Origin: Dryomyza anilis
Lineage: Eukaryota; Arthropoda; Insecta; Diptera; Dryomyzidae
DNA length: 64,000 bases
Reading direction: 5' to 3'
Assembly: GCA_951804985.1 (NCBI GenBank)
Contig: OX638134.1
Span: forward strand, 806,001 to 870,000
Positions within the stretch are counted from its first letter, which is position 1. Each line of letters opens with the position of its first letter. Below the pieces are notes generated by a model that saw nothing but the letters and a program-made list of their open reading frames with translations, was not told the DNA's origin and searched no databases. This document shows positions 45,110 through 54,729 of the stretch, piece by piece. The position numbers and the translations under genes are program-made.

Positions 45110-45870
45110 TGAAGAACAATTTAAATTTTAATGTAAAATTGAATTTTTAGTGAACATTTTAATTTTTAGTGACAATTTGAATTTGTAGTGAAAATTTGAA
45201 TTTTAGTGAAAATTTGAATTTTTATTAAAAAATTGAATTTTTTATTGAAAATAATATTTGTTATTAAAAAATTGAATTTTAAGTGCAAAATTGAATTTTA
45301 GTGAAAAATTTAATATTTAGTGAAAAATTGAATTTTTAGTGAAAATTTGAATTTTTTAGTGAAAATTTGAATTTTTAGTAAAAATTTGTATTTTTAGTAA
45401 AAATTTGAATTTTTAGTGAAACTTTAAATTTGTATTTTTAGTAAAAATTTGAATTTTTAGTGAAACTTTAAATTTGTAGCGAAAATTTGAATTTTTAGTG
45501 AAAATTTAAATTTTTACTAAAAATTCAAATTTTTACTAAAAATTCAAATTTTTCACTATATATTAAATTTTTAGTGTATTTTTTGTGAAAAATTGTAGTT
45601 TTAAGAAATTTTGAATTTTTTAGTGAAAAAGTGATTTTTATTGAATTTTTAGTGAAAAATTGGATTTTTAGTGAAAATTTTAATTTTTTGTGAAAAATTG
45701 AATTTTTTTAGTGAAAAATTGAATTTTTGAAATTTTTTAGTCAAAAATTTTATTGAAAATTAGATTTTTTTATTGAAAAATTTTATTTATGGTAAAAAGT
45801 TGAATTTTTAATGATGAATTAAATTTTTTGTGGTAAATTGGAATTGATTTAAAAAAAATTAATTTAATTT
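45110..45870. repeat. 19-bp minisatellite family, reverse orientation
   Basis: Degenerate copies of TTGAATTTTTAGTGAAAAA, the reverse complement of the 18.9-kb unit. More diverged than the other arrays. Confidence 0.85.
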
Positions 45871-45899
45871 TTACGACATATCGAATTATTATCGAACAT

Positions 45900-46118
45900 T
45901 TAATTTTGCATTATTTTGCCATTAAAGTTCATTTCGTTAGCCATAATAATGCTGCTCTTGTTTAGCTGACAAATTAAACACAATCGATTTTTTTTATTAC
46001 ACGACACATCGTCCTGCTGTCGAATCCTTTTGTTTTCTACTCGAACATTCCCACACATTAATTTGCAGATGTCAGCATTTGTCGACTTAAACAAACTGCT
46101 GTCTTGAGCTATGCTCAT
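45900..46118 (-). CDS. Unassigned 72-aa frame
   Basis: ATG-started frame beginning MSIAQDSSLFKSTNAD with six cysteines and a polar middle (RVENKRIRQQDD). It is not low complexity and not recognised. A Su(H)-type site (46055-46048) lies inside it. No clear promoter pair was found upstream. Confidence 0.25.
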   Translation of the reverse strand: MSIAQDSSLFKSTNADICKLMCGNVRVENKRIRQQDDVSCNKKNRLCLICQLNKSSIIMANEMNFNGKIMQN

Positions 46119-46494
46119 AATAGGAAATCTTGTGGGAAAATCTTCGAATGTGCACCTTTACTTCCACATTAACGTACCTCAAAATAGAACGATCTGTGCT
46201 CAACATCAGAGCACACTCTGTGCACGAGTACGTTGAGCCTTGCATTCGGAACCACACTCTTAGGACTCAAGATCGGCAGACGTCGTCTTCAGTTGGTAGA
46301 GAGCCGAGACGAGACGGTTTGTTGTGTGGGTCTCAAAAAGTAACTAGCGTGGGAAACGACCGTTACAGTTTCAAGTTGCTCAACAAGGTGCTCAACAAAT
46401 GAGCGTAGACGCACAAGACAGACGCACGACCAGCTGAACTACGTCTCGGGTCTCGTTAGATTCTGTTGCGAGAGAATTTTCATGCGCGTGGGAA
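46048..46494. promoter_or_regulatory. Cluster of four Su(H)/CSL-type sites
   Basis: TGTGGGAA at 46055-46048 (minus) and 46131-46138, CGTGGGAA at 46348-46355 and 46487-46494, and a CAGCTG E-box at 46431-46436, all within 450 bp of a GC-richer island. A TCAGTT initiator-like word at 46289-46294 is followed by GAGACGAGACGG, reminiscent of a TATA-less downstream element. Likely a Notch-responsive enhancer or promoter. The gene it serves is not evident. Confidence 0.5.
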
Positions 46495-46599
46495 ACTCTT
46501 GAGCTGACGAGTTGCTTCGTCTCAAAATTCATGTCCTTTTTCTTATTATGTTTATTGCTATTATTATTTTTATTGCTATTCATTTTTCACTTTTTATTT

Positions 46600-47867
46600 C
46601 CTCAGCATCTTTGTGTGACATACGCGTGAGGATTCTGTTTTCATATCGTTGAACGCACTTTATGCGCCGTTCAAAGGATCAGCAGGTTACTACCTCATCT
46701 TTATTTTTCTAATTTTATCTTTTGCTTGTCTTTGGTTGATGTTGGTAAATAAAAAATAAATATGAATCGTGTGGATGTGGATTGGAGTGTGTTTTATTGT
46801 TTTTTCTGTGTGGATTGTTGTCGTATCGGTTATCTGCATTTTTTGTTTTTGTTTTCTTAATTTTTGGTAGGTGTCTTGCGTGTGGATAACTCACGTCTAA
46901 ACACGCGATATGCTTGATGATTCTTAAACATTACATTCGAAGAAACAGCTTCTTAACGAAATCTAACAACTATGCAAGGCATTTTTTTAAACACGAGTTG
47001 GACCCGTGTACAGTTTCGCCGGTGCTTAGATTTTTTTATTATATGCAAAATAAAGAGTTTTAGAATAGTGGATATTTCATGATTTCCCTTTTTTCCAATC
47101 GCGCTTGGAAAAAGTGATGGTTTTAAAAGCTAAGCGCTCAGCGAATAGAATGTTAAAATTGTTTTCCTGTTTCAAGATTGTAACTATTACTTTTAAAGGT
47201 TAGAAGTTTTAATATTTTAAAAGTTTAGATTATATAGGAGGTGGTGTCACATTTTGTTTTCAATACCGCTCAAATATTATGAAGTTAATAACGTTAATCT
47301 ATATATATAATACATAGATATTTCGATATAATACGTTCAGTTTTACCACGCCCATTAGTGTACCTCAAACAAACCCTTCTTAGTGCTTGTATGAAGGGTT
47401 GGGAGATGAATATCAAAAAAAAAAAAAATAATCAGCCCAATTCTAAATAAATACTCCCTCAAATATTTGGGAGAAAGGTTTGTATTCTATGTTTCTAAGA
47501 CTACGGACTGACTTTGTGCTTTGTTAAGTCAGTCAGTAAAAATTCACTAATCCAAGAGAAGGTGGAAATCCGCCGCCGACTTACTGACTTTTTTTCGAGT
47601 ACTGAATATTTTAAAAAAAATTTCGAAATTTTCTTTTTCGCAACAAAAATTAAAACAAATATTTTTTGAATTTTTATTTTTAGAATTAAAAAAAAGTTAA
47701 AACATGTTTTGGCTAAAATTCACTGTACCGGCCACTTCGAAAAAACAAATTACAAATAAAAAACCTACATTTTTTTATTTCTTTAATTCCTAATTAATGT
47801 CCTCTATGTCTCTGTTAAAAATAAGGCTTAACGACTTTTTTGCGTTTCAAATAAAAAACAACAATGA
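46600..47867. other. Intergenic DNA, no gene seen
   Basis: Gradual return to AT-rich composition. No conserved motif cluster or convincing frame. Confidence 0.5.
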
Positions 47868-48247
47868 AGGTTATGTCACATGGGAAATTTTGAAGTAGGG
47901 AAATTGTGATAGTTGGTGTGATGAAGTGTGTAAGAATATTTGCATATTTTAGCATAAACACAATATATATTTAATCAAAAAAAGTTCATTTAACCCCGTA
48001 TGAAGTAAAACTCATCTGTAGATGTACATTTTATATGAGGTATTTGAACAGAGGTGTTCGGCTTACAAGTCATAACCAATCAGACAGCATAGATATATAA
48101 GTAATCTAAATTAGAAGTTTCATCGGTCTATCTCTTCTAGTTTTTCTGTAATTGTGATTTCAACAGACAGACGGACAGGTTATGCTTTCTTCTGGGTGTT
48201 CTTCGGCGTACCAAACTGCATATACCCATTTAGTGTAAGGTATAAAA
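47868..48247. mobile_element. DINE/Helentron-like element 4 (partial)
   Basis: Shares GTCACATGGGAAATTTTGAAG with the left part of element 1 and ACAGACAGACGGACAGG with its tract, and closes at AGTGTAAGGTATAAAAA. Confidence 0.7.
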
Positions 48248-48529
48248 AATGTTTCGTTTTTGATCTAAACATTTTCTATCAATTTATTTATTCACAAACT
48301 ACTTTTGTTCTGAGCGTGTCAAATATTCTCAAAAAGTTATACAAATATATTTCTTGTTAAAAATCTATTTTATTCCATTAGAAATTACATCAAACAGATA
48401 TATCAATATTTTTATACATATTAAAATCGTTTATATTCAATTTTATTCATTTCAATTCAATTATTGCGATTTTCAAACGAGTTTGCATTCACTCAAAATA
48501 ATTTCTAGGACATTTTAAAAATTATTTTT

Positions 48530-49210
48530 TTCGGTATTTTAAATTTCGTATTTTTAATTTCGAATAATTCGTAAAATGCACGAAACATTTGTAAGTTCTA
48601 TTATTTATCTAACATATTTTTTACGAACGATTCGTATATATTACGAATCATTATTCGTAAATTTAAAGTACAAACAAAATTACGAAACTTTAAATTACGA
48701 GACTTTCGTTAAATTATTTCTATTACAATTTTGTTTACGAAAGAATAACATATTTTACGAATGTGCTTTACATTTTACGAATAAACTTTCGTAAGATTCG
48801 ACGCTATATGTATAATTTTACGAATAATTCGTGTTTTTTACGAATAATTAGTAAAAACAGAAATCCATTGCGTCAAATACCAACTTGGAGTGGATTTTTT
48901 TAATTGGTATCGCGGTCTCAAGCAGATGTTCTCTGTGAGTTCTGTTTGTTTTAAAAGTGCAAAAGTATCAAAACTGTGCATAATATTTCTTATTTGAATC
49001 GAATGAATCGTAATTTTCATTGTCAGTTTTTTTAAACAAAGTATTCGTGTATTTTAAGTGTAAATATTTAATAAATTATAAATCTTTTGTATTTCGTAAA
49101 CAAAACAATTAATATTTGTAATTTTATCATAAGTTTACGAAAGTTATTTCGTGTATTTTACAAAAATTTCGATGATAAATTTCACGAATTTTTTCGTAAA
49201 ATACACGAAC
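48530..49210. repeat. TTACGAA/TTCGTAA word cluster
   Basis: More than fifteen TTACGAA or TTCGTAA words, often as the palindrome TTACGAATAATTCGTAA, lie in two blocks (48530-48850 and 49095-49210) separated by unrelated sequence. The repeat is not strictly tandem. Confidence 0.6.
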
Positions 49211-49589
49211 GATTTCAAGTAAAGCAGATTTTATTTTAAGTGTTGCGTAAATACTACATTCGTCTTCAATACATTTCGATCTTGGAATTTTGGTATTCAT
49301 AGATAGACTAATTGTATCTTTTTTGTGAATAAGTATCATATTTTTTATAATTTTAGCCTTTTTTTTGTGATTTATTTTTTCAAAAATTTAGTAAATTTCG
49401 TGTTTGGGTCTAATGGGAATCAAAAAGTCCAAATCCAAAATTGAAAGTCCCAAAAGCATTTCAAAATGTGCTGGAGTATCGTATCAAAAATATCTAATTT
49501 CAATATTTTTTTACTAATATTTGTACATTAAAACACTTTACTATCACTTTATATTCATATTTGAATCATACTTTTCGTAGTGATACACA

Positions 49590-49700
49590 AAAATTAAATT
49601 TAGTGAACATTTGAATTTTATGTGAAAAATTGAATTTTTAAAGAAATATTGAGATTTTTGTGATAATTTGAAATTGTAGTGACAAATTGAAATTTTAGTA
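49590..49700. repeat. Fragment of the 19-bp minisatellite interrupted by the hAT element
   Basis: Degenerate TTTGTGAAAAATTGAATTTTT units. The array resumes at about 50990-51090 on the other side of the inserted element. Confidence 0.6.
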
Positions 49701-49705
49701 AAAAC

Positions 49706-50984
49706 CAGGGGTTGGGAACGGAACGAACGAAAAGCAAAAGTTCCGAGCGCAAACGTTTCAATCGGAACTTTTGCTCAAAAGTTCCGGCTCAAAAGTTCCG
49801 CTCGGAACTTTTGCATACAAAAAACGTTTGAATCGTTCCGACAAAGAACGTTCCGATGAAGAACGATTGATTCGTTCCGTTTAAAAGTTCCAATGGGTAT
49901 GGATTCACATCTAGGTGTGTCGTTGGAACTTTTTTTTGGGTGAATCGCTTCGTGTGGGCCTAGATACGCATCCAGGTGCGTCATTGGAACTTTTTCGGGT
50001 GAATCGCTTCCTGTGGGCCTAGATACGGATCCTGGTGTGTCATTGGAACTTTTTTGGGTGAATCTCTTCCTGTGGGCCTAGATACGCATCCAGATGCGTC
50101 ATTGGAACTTTTTTGGGTGAATCTCTTCCTGTGGGCCTAGGTACGCATCCAGATGCGTCATAGGAACTTTTTTGAGTGAATCGCTTCCTGTGGGCCTAGA
50201 TACGCATCCAGGTGCGTCATTGGAACTTTTTCGGGTGAATCGCTTCCTGTGGGCCTAGATACGGATCCTGGTGCGTCATTGGACCTTTTTTGGGTCAATC
50301 TCTTTCTGTGGGCCTAGATACGCATCCATGTGCTCCATTGGAACTTTTTTTTAGGTTAATCTGTTCTGTTGGGCCAGATAACTATCCAGGTGATCAATGG
50401 TCAAAATTAGTTCCAATGACACACCAGGATGCGTATCTAGCCCCACAGGAACAGATTCACCCAATAAAGTTCCAATGACGCACCAGGATGCTTATCTAGG
50501 CCCACAGGAAGCGATTCACCCTAAAAAGTTCCAATGACGCACCAGGATCCGTATCTAGGCCCACAGGAAAAGATTCACCCAAAAAAGTTCCAATGACGCA
50601 TCTGGATGCGTATCTAGGCCCACAGGAAGAGATTCACCCAAAAAAGTTCCAATGACGCACTAGGATCCGTATCTAGGTCCACAGGAAGCGATTCACCCTA
50701 AAAACTTCCAATGACGCACCAGGATGCGTATCTAGGCCCACAGGAACAGATTCACCCAAAAAAGTTCCAATGACGCACCAGTATGCGTGCCTATGGCGAT
50801 AGGAACGATTCAAATGTTTTTTGTATGCAAAAGTTCTGATCGGAACTTTTGAGCCGGAACTTTTGAGCAAAAGTTCCGACTGAAACGTTTGCGCTTGGAA
50901 CTTTTGCTTTTCGTTCGTTCCGGAACGGAACAATATCGGAACGATTGCCAAACGTTCTTTTTATAGTTCCGGTTTCTACCCCTG
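49706..50984. mobile_element. 1.28-kb hAT-type foldback element with internal tandem repeats
   Basis: Flanked by a perfect 8-bp duplication GTAAAAAC (49698-49705 and 50985-50992), with ends CAGGGGTTG and CTACCCCTG, which are hAT-type features. Each arm carries (GGAACTTTTG)-rich subterminal sequence, then about 60-bp tandem units (GGGCCTAGATACGCATCC core): roughly eight direct on the left and six inverted on the right, meeting near 50400. No transposase, so it is non-autonomous. Confidence 0.85.
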
Positions 50985-51718
50985 GTAAAAACTGAATTTT
51001 TGGTGAATAACTGAATTTTTTGTGAACATTGATTTTTTTTAGTGACAAATCGAAATTTTATCAAAAATTTTATTATAAATTTGAATTTTTATTGTGGTAT
51101 ATGTTAACCGTTAAAGTTTGAATAATTGTCAAATTGTTGCCTCAAAATTGGCTAATATTCTAAATGTTAAATTTTAGTTTTTAATATAAGTAAAATTTAA
51201 CTTAACGTGATATAAGTTCACTGTTTTTAGAAAGTGTTATTAATCTAAATACATTTGACCTAAAAGCTATTTTAAAAATGTATATAATTGAATATAATTG
51301 TATATATATATATATATCGGAAAAAAATAATTTATTCAAATCTTGACTCGAAACAACCCCCATTAATATATACGTCGATTCCGCCAATGAAACTAATTCG
51401 AGCTTCATATATACCTATAATATACCTTACAAACAGCTTTTGTGATAGATCTTCTGAGGTATATATTAAAGTCTACTTCGTTTGAATACAAAAACCACCC
51501 TATCACGTGCATGTTTCGCATCAGTGACTCACGGCCCAGTGCTTCAGGCAATTCTTCGCTCCTGATGAACACCTGGTCATTTGGAAGTGAAATCATTGGC
51601 TCATTTCTGAACTGTGCACAACCCTCACTCTACTCTAAAACATAACAATTATTTGTCAAAACGTAATTCTTATAAGTGTGTGGTGCTCATGCCTGGAACG
51701 TGGTCAGGTCGTCGTTGC

Positions 51719-51726
51719 TATATAAG
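51719..51726 (+). promoter_or_regulatory. Possible TATA box of the K-box gene
   Basis: TATATAAG, 54 bp before the ATG at 51773. A TCAGAA lies 20 bp downstream, closer than the usual 30 bp, so the start site is not fixed. Another candidate, TATAAGTG at 51671 with TCAGGT at 51704, is also possible. Confidence 0.35.
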
Positions 51727-51772
51727 TTTTGAAGATTGTCAGAATTACAACATTACGAAACAGTCATTCGCA

Positions 51773-51960
51773 ATGAAAACATCATTGTACTGCAAGATGA
51801 AAACCATTTGCAATAAAATAATATATGAGATGAAAATGTTAAATTGTGGTGCAGGAAATCGTAACCAAATGGTAAGTTAAAAATATTTTTTTCGAAATAA
51901 CTTGTAATATTAACTAAATTTTTTTTTAAATTTGTATTATAGGATTTCCTACCTACTTGA
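51773..51960 (+). CDS. Small spliced gene, 38-aa basic peptide (K-box gene)
   Basis: Exon 1 runs to 51871 (ATG|GTAAGT), a 71-bp intron follows (acceptor TTATAG at 51937-51942), and exon 2 continues in frame from 51943 to TGA 51958-51960. From the ATG at 51773 the product has 38 residues: basic, cysteine-containing (SLYCKMKTICNKIIYEMKM), ending NQMDFLPT. An in-frame upstream ATG at 51689 would add 28 residues if transcription starts earlier. The canonical donor and acceptor, the in-frame junction and the nearby stop argue for a real spliced transcript. The product is not recognised. A Bearded-like role is suggested only by size, charge and the 3' UTR. Confidence 0.5.
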
Positions 51961-51988
51961 CATATACAAATATCGCAATGTTCAGTTT

Positions 51989-53294
51989 TGTGATCGTTCA
52001 TCAGTTTTTCAAACTGATAAGAAATCCGAAGTGACTGTGATATATTGAATGGAATGCTACATTATCAAACTAGATAATAATATACATAACTGTGATGTCT
52101 TGACATTGTCAAAAAAGATACCCAAAATGTCTGTGATACATTTGAATGAAATGTCCTATTATCAGACTCAATGAAAAAAAAAGTAAATTTTATGGTTCTA
52201 TATTATAGAAACCACTAAATGTCTGTGATATATGGAAATGTTCCATTATCAGACTCCATTTTAATATTTGCAACTGTGTTATCTAAAAAAAAACACAAAA
52301 TATCTGTGATATATTAAATGGTATACCAGCGAAAATTCTGTGATATCTTGAATCATCAGTAAAAAAAGACAACATTTCTGTGATATATTGAAAAGAAGTC
52401 CACATTAATAAACTCAAAGGAAATCTACGTTAATGTGATGATCCTACATTATAAAAAAAAAACAAAATATCTGTGATATATTGAAGGAAAGCGACATTAC
52501 CAGACGAAATGGAAACGTATAACTGTGATTAATCAAAAATAAAACTGTGATATACTCCGCATTAATATACGAAAACTAAACTGCAATATAAATGTAGTTT
52601 CATCACTGTGATAAGACTGATGCCTTCTATATGATAAAACATTATAGCAATGTAGGTGTATTAATAATTAAAACTTAAAATATATTCGGAAATTTATGGC
52701 CTCTAGCTGCAATAATATATGAAATATGACTGTGATTGAATAAGCTTTAGGGACAATTGTTCCCATACACTGTGATAATTAGCCTTATTTAATATAAATA
52801 TATATATTGAGATTTTAATAATAATAAATGTTAAACTTAAGATATTTAAAAAAGGCCTCTAGCTGCAATAAAACTTTAAATCTAACAATGCGTTAGAGAA
52901 TATTTGTTCTCCCATACTGTGTTAATCAGCCTTATTTCATAAAAAAATATATATATGTATAATGAAATTGTATTATAATAACTATTAAACTTAGAATATA
53001 TTTTAAAGGGAACTGATTGTTCCCCTATAAAATAATTGTGATAAAATCTATTATTTGCTGTGATTTATATTTATACTTTGCTGTGATAAAATGGCTTTAA
53101 TTATTTTATACAAATTTATATTATATAGTACTGTGATAAACTATTTATGTTATTTTTTTGTTTTTAAACTGTGATACAAAAGCTTTAATGTAATATTAAT
53201 TATATTTAAATATTTATAGTATAAAATAATGATAGTTTTAAACATAATACTCTGATAGTGATGTGATAATTGTAATGATTAAAACGATAATAAA
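51989..53294 (+). promoter_or_regulatory. Array of 21 K boxes in the 3' UTR of the small spliced gene
   Basis: TGTGAT occurs on the plus strand at 51989, 52036, 52091, 52132, 52224, 52305, 52339, 52379, 52434, 52472, 52524, 52546, 52607, 52731, 52771, 53038, 53059, 53082, 53132, 53170 and 53272. Thirteen are CTGTGATA, the 8-mer match to the miR-2/6/13/308 seed; 52091 (CTGTGATG) suits miR-11. Two Brd boxes AGCTTTA lie at 52743 and 53181. AATAAA at 53289-53294 closes the stretch. Part of it is a loose repeat of about 90 bp (52030-52500) and another of about 150 bp (52690-53045). K boxes outside these have unrelated flanks. Confidence 0.75.
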
Positions 53295-53319
53295 CTAACT
53301 ATTTCTAAAAAAAATCGGA

Positions 53320-53840
53320 CTCGGAAATTTTAAATTTTTTTAAGAAAATTTCCATTTTTAGTTCAAAATTAAATTTATATTATTAGTAAAGAAAATAAAT
53401 TTAAAAAAAAATTACAATTTTTCGGTAAAAATTAAATTTTTCACTCAAATTTAAATTATTCACAAAAAATTAAAATTATTCGCTAAAAATTAAAATTTTT
53501 ATTTTTTACTAAAAATTCATAAAAAATCAAATTTCACTAAAAAGTCAATTTTTCAATAAAAATAAATTTTTAGTGAACCCCCTTTTTTTGAAAAATTAAA
53601 TTTATGGTAAAAACTGAGTTTTAGTGAAAATTTAACTTTAAGGAAAAATTTAAATATTAGTGAAAAATTTAAATTTTAGTGAAAAAAAATTTACCAAAAA
53701 ATGGAATTTTTAGTGAATAAAAATAGAATTTATTGTGAAAAAAATGAGTTTTATGAGTTCATTTGATTTTTAATTTTAGGTCAAAATTGAATTATGGCTA
53801 AGAGTTTTAATATTTTAGTGCAATTTAATTTTTAGATTTT
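53320..53840. repeat. Degenerate 19-bp minisatellite, mixed orientation
   Basis: TTTTTCACTCAAA/AAAAATTAAA words in one orientation, then TTTTTAGTGAAAA words in the other, so the array contains an inversion. Confidence 0.7.
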
Positions 53841-54729
53841 GATTTTCAATGAAAAGAAATATTCGCAAGTGATGTAATTTTAAATATATTTTAAAGTTAT
53901 AAAAATTTGAGACGAATTTGTGAGACGAAATTTGTGGTAAAATTAGCGTTTCGTCGTTCGTTTCGAAATACAGAAAGTGTGTTTTTATTTATAGTGAACT
54001 TTTTATTTGTACTAAACATTTAAATTTTAAATAAACGTTAAAACGACGAAATATTCTGATTAAATTTTAAAAAATCTAAAATTAATGTAAAAGCTTGGAA
54101 TCCCTGATTTCACTATCAACCTTTGTAGAGCAACCCTGGTTTCAAGCAAACGAACAAATTGAGCACAAAGCAGAATTGATGACAGTAATAGACTTCGTAA
54201 TTTGTCGCGCACTCGTATTTTCGATAATTTTTCGTTGTGGCAGCAACAAATTTAATTTGTTTATTTTTCGCGAATTACTGCGATAAAATAAAAGAAAAAC
54301 CAACGAAACAAAGGTAAAATTGGCAGTAATAACAAATATAACTGTTGTTTATTAAGTTTCATTCAATATTGGCACAAATTAATTGATATTTATTAGCGAA
54401 CGTGCAGTCGGTATAAAAAAAAAGTAAACAGAACGAGCGACGACAACAAATGCACTGCGCCGTAGCGTGATACGTTTTGTTTTCTGTGATTTATTTTTTC
54501 TTATACGAAAGGAAAAACTTTCCGTGCAGTTTTCATTCGAGTTTCGTTGGCGCTGCACTGCAGACGATTAACACGTCTTCTGGAAGTTACTACAATTGCA
54601 CATCTTTGTCATATGCGTAGCTCCTGTTTTTTGGGTGACGCATCGAAAAAAGACAATTAACATATAAAACATTTGAAACAAAAAGAAAGCATTTTAATCT
54701 TGGACTCATTCAACAACACATCCAAGGCC

